Assembly: GCA_900545955.1 (NCBI GenBank)
Contig: URAU01000010.1
Location: 44,128-108,127, forward strand
From: an uncultured Porphyromonadaceae bacterium
Lineage (GTDB): Bacteria > Bacteroidota > Bacteroidia > Bacteroidales > Muribaculaceae
Length of the DNA stretch: 64,000 nucleotides
Direction of reading: 5' to 3'
The position numbers were made by a program, and so were the translations under genes. The notes beneath the pieces are model-generated. The model was given only the letters and a program-made list of their open reading frames with translations, ran no database searches and was not told where the DNA came from. This document shows, piece by piece, positions 1-9,516 of the stretch. Position 1 is the stretch's first letter. Each line of letters begins with the position of its first letter.

Positions 1-1904
1 ATATACATAAGGTTCATCGACGACTGCTTGTCGAACTTGTAGCGCAGACGCATGAACGGAGCGAAATTCCATACCCAGCGTTCGGGAATATCCTGCTTGT
101 TGCCCGAGAGGTATTTGCTCTTCGACATCGACGGAACGGCCGACACACCGAGATCCAGGTTATACTTGGGTTTCACGAGTTTGAATCCGAGGCGAATGTC
201 CTGAGTGAGGAAATCGTTGCGGAAGCTGTTGGAGAGCTGGTCCATGTACTGCCAGGGGAGGAACGTGAGATTCATCGGGTCGTCGGAGCCGTTGGCGAAA
301 TCGGGATAGCGGCGTTCGACGCTCTTGTCGGCGTTGTTCCAGCGGTACTGCAGGCGGTAGCTGAAGGTGAGGAAGCGGCCTTTGGATACGTCGCCGAGAG
401 GTTCGGTCCAGCTCAGACGCGCACCGATGGTGTTGGCCCATGTATGGCTGTCGGTATACTGCTCGTAGGAGTCGATTGAATCGGCGCTGGCGTCGAGCAA
501 GCTCTTGAGCATGTAGAAGTGATTGTAAGAGAAAGCGTTCTCATACTCCCTGACGTCGCTGAAACGATAGTTGGCCATAAGCGATATGGAGCGGCCGCGG
601 CGGCTGCGGAAGTTATGGTTGTAGATCAGGCGGCCGGTAGCCTCGTAGGAATCACCATGGGAGTTCGACTGGTTGAAGCTGCGGTTCACCATCGGTATGG
701 CCGGATTGTTGGAATACAGTGTGTCGGTTTCAAAAATATCGCTCCGGTTGGTGTTGTAGGAGAAGGTAGGCCGGAAGTCGACCGTATTGAATGAGTCGGG
801 CTTCCACTCTATGCGGAAGTCGGCGCGCACGTTGTGGCCGCGGTCGAGGGCGTCGGATGTCGAGCCCTCGCGCGAATATGAATCGGAGAGCAGATAGTCG
901 CGCATCTGGCGCTTGAGGGTAGTGCGGTTTGTATGGCTGTACATCACGTCGCCGCCCACGCGGAGGATTTCCTGATTTCCGACGTTGAAATTCACTCCGA
1001 ACGACTGGGAGTTATTGATACCCTGGTCACCGCCGAACCGGCGGAAGCGGTTGCCGTTACCGTCGGTGAAACCGAGTTCATTGGTGTTGTTGGCCGAACC
1101 GATGAAAGTAATCTGGTTGTCGTTCCAGAAGCGGTTCACATTAAACGTGGCCTGATAGCGGTCGTCGGTGCCATAGCCGGCCTCGACGGTTCCGAACCAG
1201 CCGTTTTTCATCCCTTTCTTCACCGTGAGGTTGATCACGGTCTCGTCCTCGCCGTCGTCTACGCCCGTCAGGCGCGCCAGGTCGCTCTTGCGGTCTACTA
1301 CCTGGAGTTTGTCGACCATGTTTACCGGCAGATTCTTTGAAGCCACCTTAGGATCGTCGGCGAAAAATTCCTTGCCATCGACAAGGATTTTGGTCACCTC
1401 TTTGCCATTGGCCGTAATTTTGCCGTCGGAGTCGACCTCGACGCCCGGCAGGCGTTTGAGAAGGTCTTCCACCACGGAGTTCGGCGGGGTCTTATAGGTG
1501 TCGGCATTGAATTCAACGGTGTCCTGCATCACCTTGATGGGAGTCTTCACACCGATTACGGTAGTCTCCTTGAGCATATAGCTCGATTCGTTCACCTTGA
1601 TGGTGTCGAGTTTCAGCGAAGCGTCGGCAATGCGCAGAGGGCGCGAGGTGGTCTCGTAGCCTATGTAGGTCACCTCGGCCAGATAGTTGCCGTTCTTGAG
1701 GCCTGACACCTTGAAACCGCCGTTGAGGTCGGCAATCGTGCCCTTCACAAAAGCCGAGTCGCCGGCATTGAGTATGCGCACGGTGGCATCCATAAGGGGC
1801 TCGCCATACTGGTCGGTTACGGTTCCGGTAATATTGTAGGCCCAGGCGGCCAGGGCCGTCGCGGCCGTTGCGGCAACAAGAAGTTTGCGCCTTGGAAATT
1901 TCAT
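1..1904 (-). CDS. TonB-dependent-receptor-like outer membrane beta-barrel protein (partial)
   Basis: The reading frame is open from the ATG at 1902-1904 to the left edge, so the C-terminal part of the barrel lies outside the window (634 residues visible). The order seen is a signal peptide (about residues 1-22), a carboxypeptidase-regulatory-like domain (about 23-105, with GTVTDQYGEPLMDATVRI), a plug-like region (about 115-235, with PPNSVVEDLLKRLPGVEVD and KILVDGKEFFADDPK), then long aromatic beta-strand segments. This is the layout of the Bacteroidota outer-membrane beta-barrel family related to TonB-dependent receptors. It probably sits in the outer membrane. The substrate cannot be told and no SusD partner is adjacent. 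A TAACTTTG box at 2021-2028 (minus) gives a leader of about 110 nt. Confidence 0.85.
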   Translation of the reverse strand, partial: MKFPRRKLLVAATAATALAAWAYNITGTVTDQYGEPLMDATVRILNAGDSAFVKGTIADLNGGFKVSGLKNGNYLAEVTYIGYETTSRPLRIADASLKLDTIKVNESSYMLKETTVIGVKTPIKVMQDTVEFNADTYKTPPNSVVEDLLKRLPGVEVDSDGKITANGKEVTKILVDGKEFFADDPKVASKNLPVNMVDKLQVVDRKSDLARLTGVDDGEDETVINLTVKKGMKNGWFGTVEAGYGTDDRYQATFNVNRFWNDNQITFIGSANNTNELGFTDGNGNRFRRFGGDQGINNSQSFGVNFNVGNQEILRVGGDVMYSHTNRTTLKRQMRDYLLSDSYSREGSTSDALDRGHNVRADFRIEWKPDSFNTVDFRPTFSYNTNRSDIFETDTLYSNNPAIPMVNRSFNQSNSHGDSYEATGRLIYNHNFRSRRGRSISLMANYRFSDVREYENAFSYNHFYMLKSLLDASADSIDSYEQYTDSHTWANTIGARLSWTEPLGDVSKGRFLTFSYRLQYRWNNADKSVERRYPDFANGSDDPMNLTFLPWQYMDQLSNSFRNDFLTQDIRLGFKLVKPKYNLDLGVSAVPSMSKSKYLSGNKQDIPERWVWNFAPFMRLRYKFDKQSSMNLMY

Positions 1905-2020
1905 CGGAATAGTTTTTACGTTGTAGATATTGGAAACGGGAGGAGAGAGCAGTGAAACCCTTCAGGGGAATGAGGGCACGCGCAATACGAAATCCACATC
2001 GCGCAGACGTTTTAATGACA

Positions 2021-2028
2021 CAAAGTTA
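2021..2028 (-). promoter_or_regulatory. -7 promoter box for the outer-membrane barrel gene
   Basis: The minus strand reads TAACTTTG, an exact match to the Bacteroidota -7 consensus TAnnTTTG, about 117 nt upstream of the start codon. No TTTG lies at the usual -33 distance, so the call rests on the -7 box and its position. Confidence 0.5.
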
Positions 2029-2132
2029 CCCTTAAAGTTAAACCAGCCGAATGCATCTGCCGCCATTTTAAAGTTTTACAACAAAACCGGCCCCATCTGT
2101 TAACGCAATTAACAGAATTTATGGCGTTCCGC

Positions 2133-3227
2133 TCACTCAAACCACGCCACAGCGCGGTTAAGCGCGTTTGACAGCCGCGATGCGGTTCCGGCGGCTTCAA
2201 TCCGCTGCTGTGCAAGTATACGCACCCGGTCAATCAGCCAGCTCACCATATAGGTCGCTATGGCAAACGCCAATACCCCTAAAGGATAAAGTATCGCCGA
2301 ACCGGCGTCGAAAAGCCTGATTGCCACTTCCTTATAATACGGGAACACAAACGGATTACAATGTATCAGATAGACGGCGAATGCCGCTCCGGCCACACTG
2401 TTGACAGCCTTGCTGCGGAAATTGAGCCGGGCCGCAGCAAGAACGATCATGATGCTTGCCGCGATATTCACCGGATTAAAACGTGAAAGCATTATGCGGT
2501 TCAGCCACCACCCGAAACCGATACTGTCGACATAGCGTGTAAGCACAAACCATACAGTGCCCGAAACGGCAAGAATCAGGACTGTGCAGGTCAGAAGCCT
2601 ACGGGGCGAATAATGCCAGCGGCCACTATCGTAGCCGAAGCGCAGAATCCGCCCGACGGCATACATAAGGACCACGATTACCAGATTGTATTCCATCCGG
2701 TTGTCGGGCTGTGTATTCACGAGCCAGCCGCAAAGCCATATAAAGCAGAACGCGCCACCGACAAGCTTCACGGCTGAACGCCGGTGATGCTCAATATAGT
2801 GGTTTATCATCGGAGAGATAAACATCAGCAATACGTAAGCCCCCGAAAACCAGTCGAGATACGTCGGGACTATAAACAATAGGAATTCCTTGACTGAAGC
2901 GGCTCCCGCACTCAGAAAGGCGATTCCGATAAGCAGACGGTAAAAAATTATTACGAAATATATTCCGAACACGCCTCGCGCCGAGAGCCGGATGCCGAAC
3001 CATCCGGAAATCAGGATGAACAGATTCACTCCCAGAATGCCGAAACTTGCCATCACGCACTCCTCCCACGAAAGCCACCCACACTCAAGTGCAAGCGTAT
3101 GGGGATCGGTGACCTCGAATTTGTTTCTCACGCAGTGCACTACAAGTACCATCAGAATGGCCACAATGCGCACAGCCTCGAAGCTCGACAGTCGGCCGCG
3201 GTGTGAGGTCTCCGTTTTACCGTTCAT
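2133..3227 (-). CDS. acyltransferase family 3 integral membrane protein
   Basis: The product is 364 residues with about ten hydrophobic segments. It begins with the family signature of acyltransferase 3 (OafA/NolL-like) proteins: a first transmembrane helix of the type FEAVRIVAILMVLVVHC, including the conserved helix-1 histidine, and a second with LGVNLFILISGWFGI. Such proteins O-acetylate or O-acylate surface sugars, using acyl-CoA at the inner membrane. The acceptor is unknown. It is on the same strand as the glycosidase at 3276-5609 with a 48-nt gap and may be co-transcribed. A second family member lies at 28411-29439. Confidence 0.85.
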   Translation of the reverse strand: MNGKTETSHRGRLSSFEAVRIVAILMVLVVHCVRNKFEVTDPHTLALECGWLSWEECVMASFGILGVNLFILISGWFGIRLSARGVFGIYFVIIFYRLLIGIAFLSAGAASVKEFLLFIVPTYLDWFSGAYVLLMFISPMINHYIEHHRRSAVKLVGGAFCFIWLCGWLVNTQPDNRMEYNLVIVVLMYAVGRILRFGYDSGRWHYSPRRLLTCTVLILAVSGTVWFVLTRYVDSIGFGWWLNRIMLSRFNPVNIAASIMIVLAAARLNFRSKAVNSVAGAAFAVYLIHCNPFVFPYYKEVAIRLFDAGSAILYPLGVLAFAIATYMVSWLIDRVRILAQQRIEAAGTASRLSNALNRAVAWFE

Positions 3228-3275
3228 TTCTCAGGAAGGTGCGATGGATTTACGGCGAATAAGCGAATCATGGAA

Positions 3276-5609
3276 TCAGGGGCGGAGGCGGCGCAGCTCA
3301 ATCTGATCGACAAGGGCATGGTTCACCTTGAAGTTCATGTTCTCATTCTCGGGGAGGAACACCAGCGTGAGGTTGTGGCGCCCGGGGGTGAGGCGCACTT
3401 TCACCACGTTGGTCATCCCCCAGTCGTTCCAGTTGCCCACACCACGCTGAGGCATCACGATGGTGCCGGCGCGCTTGCCGTCGACAAGAAGCGTGCGGAT
3501 TGCAGCCTTGTTTTCAGTGTTGACCGGTCCGTTGCCATTTGCGTAGCGGAGAGATACGGAATATAGACCACCCTCACCGATTTCCACGGGTACGTTGACA
3601 GATCCCGACGTATGGTCCATCTCCACAAATCCGCTGCCGCGGTAGCCGTGGAGCGGCGTGCGCAGCCGGTTCTGCGCCTCGGCCGATGTCATTGCCGTCT
3701 TTTCGTTGGGGAAGTCGAAACGATGCACGGTAGCGTTGGAGCGCGGCTCGGATGCGAAGCTCTGGGTTCCGTTGGCATCGACGGCAATAACCTGATATTC
3801 GCCAGGGGTAGTGGCCAGGAAGGTTGTCTCGGTAGTCTGCGCCACAGGCTTGCCGTCGCGCACCACGATGTAATGGTTCACATATTCGATGGGATTCCAC
3901 TGCAGCAGATTGTTGACCGGGCCCATCTGGTTGTTGACCGACGGGTCGTTGCTCAGCCATGCGATCGGGGTGAGAGGCGCCTTGAGATTTGGCACCTCGT
4001 TGAGACGCATCGGGGCGGCGTTGTTGTCGGCCATGATGATTTTTATAGTGTTCTCCCCCTTTATATCAGCGGGTATGAAAGGCGTCTGCCGCTTGCCGTT
4101 AAGGTAAAAATCCTTGATCTGGCTGCCGTAGCCGCTCACGGTGATGTTGAGAGTGGCGTCGCGGTAGCGCAGCCCGTTGAGCGAGCGTGTGTCGGCAAGT
4201 GCCTTGGGCACGAACGGGGCGAACCTTATTCCGTCGGCCTCGTAGTGAATGCCGAAAAGAATGTTCATCGTCACGGCAAGATTGCCCGAGAGACACCAGA
4301 GCATGTTCGACGAATTCAGCTCCGTGGCTATGTCGCCGTTGTCGAGCACGAAATTCTCCTTGTTGGTGGCGAAAAGTGCCGCCGGACGGAATATGGAGCC
4401 GATGCCCTGCATCACTCCGCGCTCGTTGCCCACCTTGGCGTTGGCCAGCGTCCAGTATGCGGCCACCCATGGCCAGAGAGAGTTGTTATGATAGGGCGGC
4501 ATGTCGGCTATCTGCGGATAGAAGATGGCCGTACCGAATGGGGTCGTGGGATTCTTTTCCGTGAGAATACGGGCGCGGTTTGGGCTGGCCACATCATAGA
4601 GTATGGCGAGCGCTTCGCCGAGTGTCTCGGCGCGCGGATTGGCTATCATATTGTCGCGGCCGTAGAGATACATATTGTAGTATCCCTTCTCGTCGCTCCA
4701 TAGCTGGCTGTTGATTGCCTCGGCCAGGGCGTCGGCACGTGCGTCGTATTTCTGTGCCTCGGTGTTTTCGCCCATAATGCGGGCAATCTGCGCGAGCGTG
4801 CGCCATGCCTGCGCGTGGACTACCGAAGTGCCCAGTGCCTCGCTCTGGGCGATGTCGGCAGTCTGCATCCATCGGGGATAGCTCTGCTCGCGCCAGTCGA
4901 TGAACGATGTCTCGCCGCGAACCAGCCCGGTCTCCGGGTCGTAGATGGTCTTGTAGTCGTCCTCAAGCGAATTCTTGATTACGGGATAAATCCGGTTGAG
5001 CCAGCTCTTGTCGCCAGTAGCTTTGTAGACCTCGAATGCAGCGATGCCCCATATCTGGCGGTCAGTGCTGATGGGCCAGGCTCCCCCGGAGCCCGTATCC
5101 TGCACGATACGTCCGTTGGGGGTGATTTTATGTTCGAGCGATATGCGCGACACCTCGGGCTGCAGGGCAGCCATAGCGAGGATTATGGAGTAGCTCACGT
5201 CGCGCGTCCATACTCCGGGCCATTCCTTGCCGGTGCGGAGCGTCCGGTCAGGCTCGATGGCATTCACCATCTCGTCGAGGCCCATATTGAATATGGCGTT
5301 GTGGAGGGTATTGGATGTGGTGAGCTGCGGATATTCCGAAATATCGTTCTTGAGATTCCATTCTTTCTCCACCCCCATGTAGTAGCCGGGCTGGGCCGAG
5401 TAGTCGGATACTATCCGGAAAGGAGTGGGTGCATATGCCTTGAAAGGACCCTGGATAATCGAGTCGCCGGTCCAGCGGTAGGCCTTTGTGACAACGATAT
5501 CGGAGCCGGATGCGGCTCCAGGAAGCATAAGCATCATCGCTGCCGCGCATCCCGCCGGAAATGTCTGGTTGTATTTTTTGTATATTGCCTTAAAAAAACG
5601 CGAAATCAT
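3276..5609 (-). CDS. secreted six-hairpin glycosidase with C-terminal carbohydrate-binding-like domain
   Basis: The product is about 777 residues from the ATG at 5607-5609. An upstream ATG at 5642 would add 11 residues ahead of a signal peptide (MISRFFKAIYKK then a hydrophobic stretch ending MLPGAASG), so the inner start is preferred. The central 400 residues have the (alpha/alpha)6 look of clan GH-G/GH-L-type enzymes: WPGVWTRDVSYSIILAMAAL, GAWPISTDRQIWGIAAFEVY, YHNNSLWPWVAAYWTLANAK. A fibronectin-like segment follows, then a terminal jelly-roll-like region (GLYSVSLRYANGNGPVNTEN, GRHNLTLVFLPENENMNFKV) resembling CBM6/35. It probably cleaves or trims glycans in the periplasm or at the surface. 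The exact CAZy family and linkage cannot be told from the sequence alone. Confidence 0.75.
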   Translation of the reverse strand: MISRFFKAIYKKYNQTFPAGCAAAMMLMLPGAASGSDIVVTKAYRWTGDSIIQGPFKAYAPTPFRIVSDYSAQPGYYMGVEKEWNLKNDISEYPQLTTSNTLHNAIFNMGLDEMVNAIEPDRTLRTGKEWPGVWTRDVSYSIILAMAALQPEVSRISLEHKITPNGRIVQDTGSGGAWPISTDRQIWGIAAFEVYKATGDKSWLNRIYPVIKNSLEDDYKTIYDPETGLVRGETSFIDWREQSYPRWMQTADIAQSEALGTSVVHAQAWRTLAQIARIMGENTEAQKYDARADALAEAINSQLWSDEKGYYNMYLYGRDNMIANPRAETLGEALAILYDVASPNRARILTEKNPTTPFGTAIFYPQIADMPPYHNNSLWPWVAAYWTLANAKVGNERGVMQGIGSIFRPAALFATNKENFVLDNGDIATELNSSNMLWCLSGNLAVTMNILFGIHYEADGIRFAPFVPKALADTRSLNGLRYRDATLNITVSGYGSQIKDFYLNGKRQTPFIPADIKGENTIKIIMADNNAAPMRLNEVPNLKAPLTPIAWLSNDPSVNNQMGPVNNLLQWNPIEYVNHYIVVRDGKPVAQTTETTFLATTPGEYQVIAVDANGTQSFASEPRSNATVHRFDFPNEKTAMTSAEAQNRLRTPLHGYRGSGFVEMDHTSGSVNVPVEIGEGGLYSVSLRYANGNGPVNTENKAAIRTLLVDGKRAGTIVMPQRGVGNWNDWGMTNVVKVRLTPGRHNLTLVFLPENENMNFKVNHALVDQIELRRLRP

Positions 5610-5910
5610 AGTATCCCAATCGGTGGTCTTGTTGAGTTGCATACAGGTGAAAAGCCCTCCCTCCGGCCTTAGGTCGGAGAAAAAAGCACTACCCGATTTG
5701 TCGGTACAAACATTTTAAACCGACACTATTGTGTTAAAACGGGCTCTAATTTACGATTTTTTTTGCAAACCGGCAATTATGCCGTATGTTATGCAACACA
5801 CATCGCCAGATATTCGCCGTCTCGACATTCGCAGGCATCACATATTTCCCCTAAAAATCAATGACATACAAATCAACTTCCCCCACTATGGGTTTGCAGA
5901 ACCACCGAAG

Positions 5911-5941
5911 TGTACGGACGCACGGCTCGTGCACCCGTACA
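5911..5941. repeat. REP-like palindrome (single copy)
   Basis: A 31-bp imperfect palindrome. TGTACGG at the left end pairs with CCGTACA at the right, and the core GCACG-GCT-CGTGC is complementary to itself. Two positions per arm mismatch. The core GGACGCACGGCTCGTGC is shared with the doublet at 54874-54956, which marks both as members of one dispersed family. Confidence 0.6.
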
Positions 5942-6032
5942 GTATTGGCTAATACCTTTGGTCTGCAATACCCTACCTACAATTTGACAGCAATGCATTC
6001 AGACTGCGTCAGCAGGCAGCCAACGTCATAAT

Positions 6033-6069
6033 AAAAAGCGATGCGCTCTGAGTGAGCGCATCGCTTTTT
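6033..6069 (-). terminator. intrinsic terminator downstream of pnp (bidirectional)
   Basis: A perfect 16-bp stem: AAAAAGCGATGCGCTC (6033-6048) pairs with its exact complement at 6054-6069 across a 5-nt loop. The stem ends in A5/T5, so it works as a terminator on either strand. It lies 65 nt beyond the pnp stop codon. Confidence 0.85.
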
Positions 6070-6134
6070 AGTGTCTCGGACGGACTGCATTCAGCAGCCA
6101 TCCGGAAGTATCAGGGAATCAGACTCCCGTGGAA

Positions 6135-8387
6135 TCACTCATGACGGCGGGGACCACGGTCGCCACCTTCGCGGCGCGGACCGCGCGAGTCTTCACGACG
6201 GGAACCACGGTCGCCTTCCCGGCGGGGTGCGCCTTCGCGACGCGGGCCGCGCGGACGCTCGGCTGGTTCAACCCATCCTTCGGGTTTGGGCTGGAGGGCG
6301 CGAAGCGACAGGCGGTATTTACCGCTCTTCTTGTCGATCTCGATGAGTTTCACGGTGAGCTCGTCGCCCTCCTTGATGCCGGAGGCCTCCATGTCGGGCA
6401 GACGATCCCACGAAATCTCGGAGATGTGGAGCAGGCCGTCGCGGTGGGGCATGAACTCAACGAATGCGCCGAAGTCCTGGATGGTCTGCACCTTGCCGGT
6501 GTAAACCTTGCCCTCTTCGGGGAGCTCGACGATGGCGTTGATCATAGCCAGAGCCTTGTCGATCGACTCCTTGTTGGCAGCTGCCACCTCGATGTAGCCG
6601 CCCTCGTCGATTTCGTCGATTGAGACGGTAGCACCCGATTCTTCCTGGATACCCTGGATGATTTTTCCGCCCGGGCCGATAACGGCGCCGATAAGGTCTT
6701 TGGGGATGGTCATGGTGACGATGCGGGGCACGTGAGGCTTGTAGTCCTCGCGCGGCGCCGGGATGGTTTCCTCAATGATGTCAAGGATGTGGAGACGACC
6801 TTCCTTGGCCTGGTTGAGAGCCTGCTCGAGAATCTCGTAGCTGAGGCCGTCGCACTTGATGTCCATCTGGGTGGCGGTGATGCCCTTGCGGGTACCCGTC
6901 ACTTTGAAGTCCATATCGCCGAGGTGGTCCTCATCGCCGAGGATGTCGCTCAAGATGGCGTATTTCGAGCCGTCGGAGATAAGGCCCATGGCGATACCGC
7001 TGACGGGGCGACGCAGTTTCACGCCTGCATCGAGCAGAGCGAGGGTTCCGGCGCATACGGTAGCCATCGACGAGGAGCCGTTGCTCTCGAGGATGTCGCT
7101 GACAACTCGGCAAACGTAGGGGAAATCCTCGGGGAACATGCGCTTGATGGCGCGGTGGGCGAGATTGCCGTGACCGATTTCACGACGGCCGACACCGCGC
7201 GTAGGACGGGCTTCGCCTGTGGAGAAGGGGGGGAAGTTATAGTGCAGCAGGAAGCGCTCGCGGCCCTGGTTGAGAACGTCGTCGAGAATCTTCTCGTCGA
7301 GTTTGGTACCGAGGGTTACGGTAGCGAGGCTCTGGGTCTCACCTCGGGTGAATACGGCCGATCCGTGGGGGCCGGGCAGGTAGTCGGTCTCACACCAGAT
7401 GGGACGGATTTCGGTGGTCTTGCGGCCGTCGAGGCGGATACCTTCGTCAAGCACGCAGCGGCGCATGGCCTCGCGCTCCACGTCGTGGTAGTAGCGTTTT
7501 ACCAGGGGAGCCTTTTCTTCACGCTCCTCTTCGGGGAGGGATTCGATGTATTCGTCGCAGATGGCGGCGAAGGAGTCGGCGCGCCAGTGCTTGTCGGCGC
7601 AGCCGGCCTTGGCAACGGCGTAAGCCTTGTCGTAGCATTTGTCGTGAACGTCCTTGCGGAGGTCTTCGTCGTTGACTTCGTGGCAGTATTCGCGCTTCAC
7701 GGTCTTTCCGGCGGCTTCGGCGAGTTCGAGCTGCACCTTGCAGTGCTTGCGGATTTCTTCGTGGGCGGCCTTGAGGGCTGCGAGAAGATCGGCTTCGGAT
7801 ACTTCGTCCATCTCACCCTCCACCATCATGATGTTGTCGTAGGTGGCGCCGACCATGAGCTCCATATCGGCTTTCTCAAGCTGCTCGAAAGTGGGGTCGA
7901 TTACAAACTGACCGTCGACGCGGGCCACACGCACTTCGGAGATGGGGCCATTGAAGGGAATATCGCTGCAGGTGATGGCTGCGGAAGCGGCCAGACCGGC
8001 CAGAGCGTCGGGCATATCCACGCCGTCGGCTGAGAACATGGTGATGTTCACGAACGTCTCGGCATGGTAGTTGTCGGGGAAGAGCGGACGCATCACGCGG
8101 TCGACCAGGCGCGAGGTGAGAATCTCATAGTCGGAGGCACGGCCTTCGCGCTTGAGGAAACCGCCGGGGAAACGTCCGGCCGACGAGAATTTTTCTTTGT
8201 AGTCTACGGTAAGGGGCATGAAGTCCACGCCCTCGCCGGCCTCGGGGGCCGACACGATAGTGGCAAGCAGCATGGTATTGCCCATGCGGAGTTCCACTGC
8301 TCCATCAGCCTGCTTGGCCAGTTTGCCCGTCTCGAGCGTAATCTCGCGGCCATCGGGCAGGGTGATGGTCTTTTTGATCGGATTCAT
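6135..8387 (-). CDS. pnp: polyribonucleotide nucleotidyltransferase (PNPase)
   Basis: The enzyme degrades RNA 3' to 5' by phosphorolysis and can also add tails, in the cytoplasm as a trimer. The 750 residues show the full family layout: first RNase PH domain (from about residue 10, MLLATIVSAPEAGEGVDFMP, FPGGFLKREGRASDYEILTS), a helical linker, second RNase PH domain (RLDGRKTTEIRPI, RPTRGVGRREIGHGNLAHRA, ESNGSSSMATVCAG), a KH domain with the GxxG motif (IGPGGKIIQGIQEESGA, about 575-635) and an S1 domain (GKVYTGKVQTIQDFGAFVEF, about 645-705). The last 40 residues are an extra Arg/Gly/Glu-rich tail with repeated RREG-type units, probably disordered and RNA-binding. It is a monocistronic unit with its own promoter and terminator. 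Confidence 0.98.
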   Translation of the reverse strand: MNPIKKTITLPDGREITLETGKLAKQADGAVELRMGNTMLLATIVSAPEAGEGVDFMPLTVDYKEKFSSAGRFPGGFLKREGRASDYEILTSRLVDRVMRPLFPDNYHAETFVNITMFSADGVDMPDALAGLAASAAITCSDIPFNGPISEVRVARVDGQFVIDPTFEQLEKADMELMVGATYDNIMMVEGEMDEVSEADLLAALKAAHEEIRKHCKVQLELAEAAGKTVKREYCHEVNDEDLRKDVHDKCYDKAYAVAKAGCADKHWRADSFAAICDEYIESLPEEEREEKAPLVKRYYHDVEREAMRRCVLDEGIRLDGRKTTEIRPIWCETDYLPGPHGSAVFTRGETQSLATVTLGTKLDEKILDDVLNQGRERFLLHYNFPPFSTGEARPTRGVGRREIGHGNLAHRAIKRMFPEDFPYVCRVVSDILESNGSSSMATVCAGTLALLDAGVKLRRPVSGIAMGLISDGSKYAILSDILGDEDHLGDMDFKVTGTRKGITATQMDIKCDGLSYEILEQALNQAKEGRLHILDIIEETIPAPREDYKPHVPRIVTMTIPKDLIGAVIGPGGKIIQGIQEESGATVSIDEIDEGGYIEVAAANKESIDKALAMINAIVELPEEGKVYTGKVQTIQDFGAFVEFMPHRDGLLHISEISWDRLPDMEASGIKEGDELTVKLIEIDKKSGKYRLSLRALQPKPEGWVEPAERPRGPRREGAPRREGDRGSRREDSRGPRREGGDRGPRRHE

Positions 8388-8422
8388 TCTATATAAAATT
8401 TTTTTTAACTTCTTAAATCGCG

Positions 8423-8430
8423 CAAAGATA
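8423..8430 (-). promoter_or_regulatory. -7 promoter box for pnp
   Basis: The minus strand reads TATCTTTG, an exact TAnnTTTG match, 36 nt upstream of the pnp start codon. No clear TTTG -33 element is present. Confidence 0.5.
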
Positions 8431-8545
8431 CGAAATTTACGGCTAAGCGCCGCACGTTTTCATAAAATTTCACACTTGCAGGAAAAACCGGACAGAAAAA
8501 GAGACGCCAGGAACAAGTTTTCAGGATAAAATTTTTCTGAAAAGG

Positions 8546-8576
8546 TTTGCAACATTGAAACTTATTTGTAATTTTG
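8546..8576 (+). promoter_or_regulatory. Bacteroidota-type promoter for the mannosyltransferase-dihydroorotase unit
   Basis: TTTG at 8546-8549 and TAATTTTG at 8569-8576 are separated by 19 nt, which matches the Bacteroides housekeeping promoter (TTTG, 19-21 nt, TAnnTTTG). Transcription would start near 8583, leaving a leader of about 85 nt. Confidence 0.75.
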
Positions 8577-8668
8577 TTGTCATATAGACGAGGTGAGCCA
8601 CCCGCCCCCGGGGCGAGGGGCCGTTTCAACGCCAATATATTATCGCCCAACGCTTTTGAGTCAACGCC

Positions 8669-9472
8669 ATGTCAACCGAAAACACATCAGCCGCATCGAC
8701 AGCTCCCCTCAGACCGGAGCGCGCCGACTCCCTCGTAATCATTCCGATGTATAACGAGAAAGAGAACGCGGCCGCCATAATCGACGCCGTGATGAACCTT
8801 CCGGTGGCTTTCGACGTGCTTGTGGTCGACGACAATTCGCCCGACGGGACCGCCGACATTGTGAAGAGCAAGATGGCCGAACTTCCGGGCCGCGTCCACA
8901 TCATAGAGCGCGAAGGGAAGCTGGGCCTGGGAACGGCTTACATAGCGGGCTTCCGCCGCGCCCTCGAAATGGACTATGAATACATCTTCGAGATGGACGC
9001 CGATTTCTCGCACAATCCCGCCGACCTGGTGCGCCTGCGCGAGGCGTGCGCCGAGGATGGCGCCGACGTTGCCGTCGGTTCGCGCTACGTGACCGGAGTG
9101 AATGTGGTGAACTGGCCGATGGGGCGCGTGCTCATGAGCTATTTCGCGTCGAAATACGTTCGCGCCGTGACGGGGATGAACGTAGCCGACACCACGGCGG
9201 GATTCGCCTGCTACCGCAGCGAGGTTCTCCGCACCATGGAGCTGGACAAAATCCGCTTCAAGGGATATGCCTTCCAGATAGAGATGAAGTTCACCGCCAT
9301 AAAATGCGGCTTCAAGGTTGTGGAGGTGCCCATAGTGTTCGTAAACCGGGTGCTCGGCACGAGCAAGATGAGCAGCGGCATATTCGGCGAGGCTCTTTTC
9401 GGCGTGATGAAACTGAAACTCGACTCGATAACCAGGAAATATCCGCGGCGGCAGCCGCAGCAAAAGGATTAA
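8669..9472 (+). CDS. polyprenol monophosphomannose synthase-like family 2 glycosyltransferase
   Basis: The product is 267 residues. It has the GT2 fold signatures of dolichol/polyprenol-phosphate mannose synthases: SLVIIPMYNEKENAAAIIDA, VLVVDDNSPDGTADIV, GKLGLGTAYIAGFRRAL, and the metal-binding DAD in IFEMDADFSHNP. It lacks a C-terminal membrane anchor domain. The expected reaction is transfer of a sugar, probably mannose from GDP-mannose, to a polyprenyl phosphate at the inner face of the cytoplasmic membrane, making a lipid-linked donor for surface glycans. It is followed after 44 nt by dihydroorotase on the same strand, probably in one transcript from the promoter at 8546-8576. Confidence 0.88.
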   Translation: MSTENTSAASTAPLRPERADSLVIIPMYNEKENAAAIIDAVMNLPVAFDVLVVDDNSPDGTADIVKSKMAELPGRVHIIEREGKLGLGTAYIAGFRRALEMDYEYIFEMDADFSHNPADLVRLREACAEDGADVAVGSRYVTGVNVVNWPMGRVLMSYFASKYVRAVTGMNVADTTAGFACYRSEVLRTMELDKIRFKGYAFQIEMKFTAIKCGFKVVEVPIVFVNRVLGTSKMSSGIFGEALFGVMKLKLDSITRKYPRRQPQQKD

Positions 9473-9516
9473 CACTGCCGACTCCCCTCTGCGGCTATTA
9501 ATAAGGTAATAAGGAC

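Larger units (their letters stand above)
5643..6134. other. intergenic region between the glycosidase and pnp genes
   Basis: Nearly 500 bases without a credible gene. A 73-codon plus-strand frame at 5731-5952 has no recognisable features and no box upstream. Recognisable elements are the REP-like palindrome at 5911-5941 and the terminator hairpin at 6033-6069. Confidence 0.6.

Noticed and set aside
5731..5952. 73-codon frame in the intergenic region before pnp
   Set aside because: No promoter, no family resemblance, and its end overlaps the REP-like palindrome.
6732..8033. 433-codon open frame antisense to pnp
   Set aside because: High-GC coding sequence leaves long open frames on the other strand. 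The composition is Val/Gly-rich and unlike a protein family, while pnp on the minus strand is certain.
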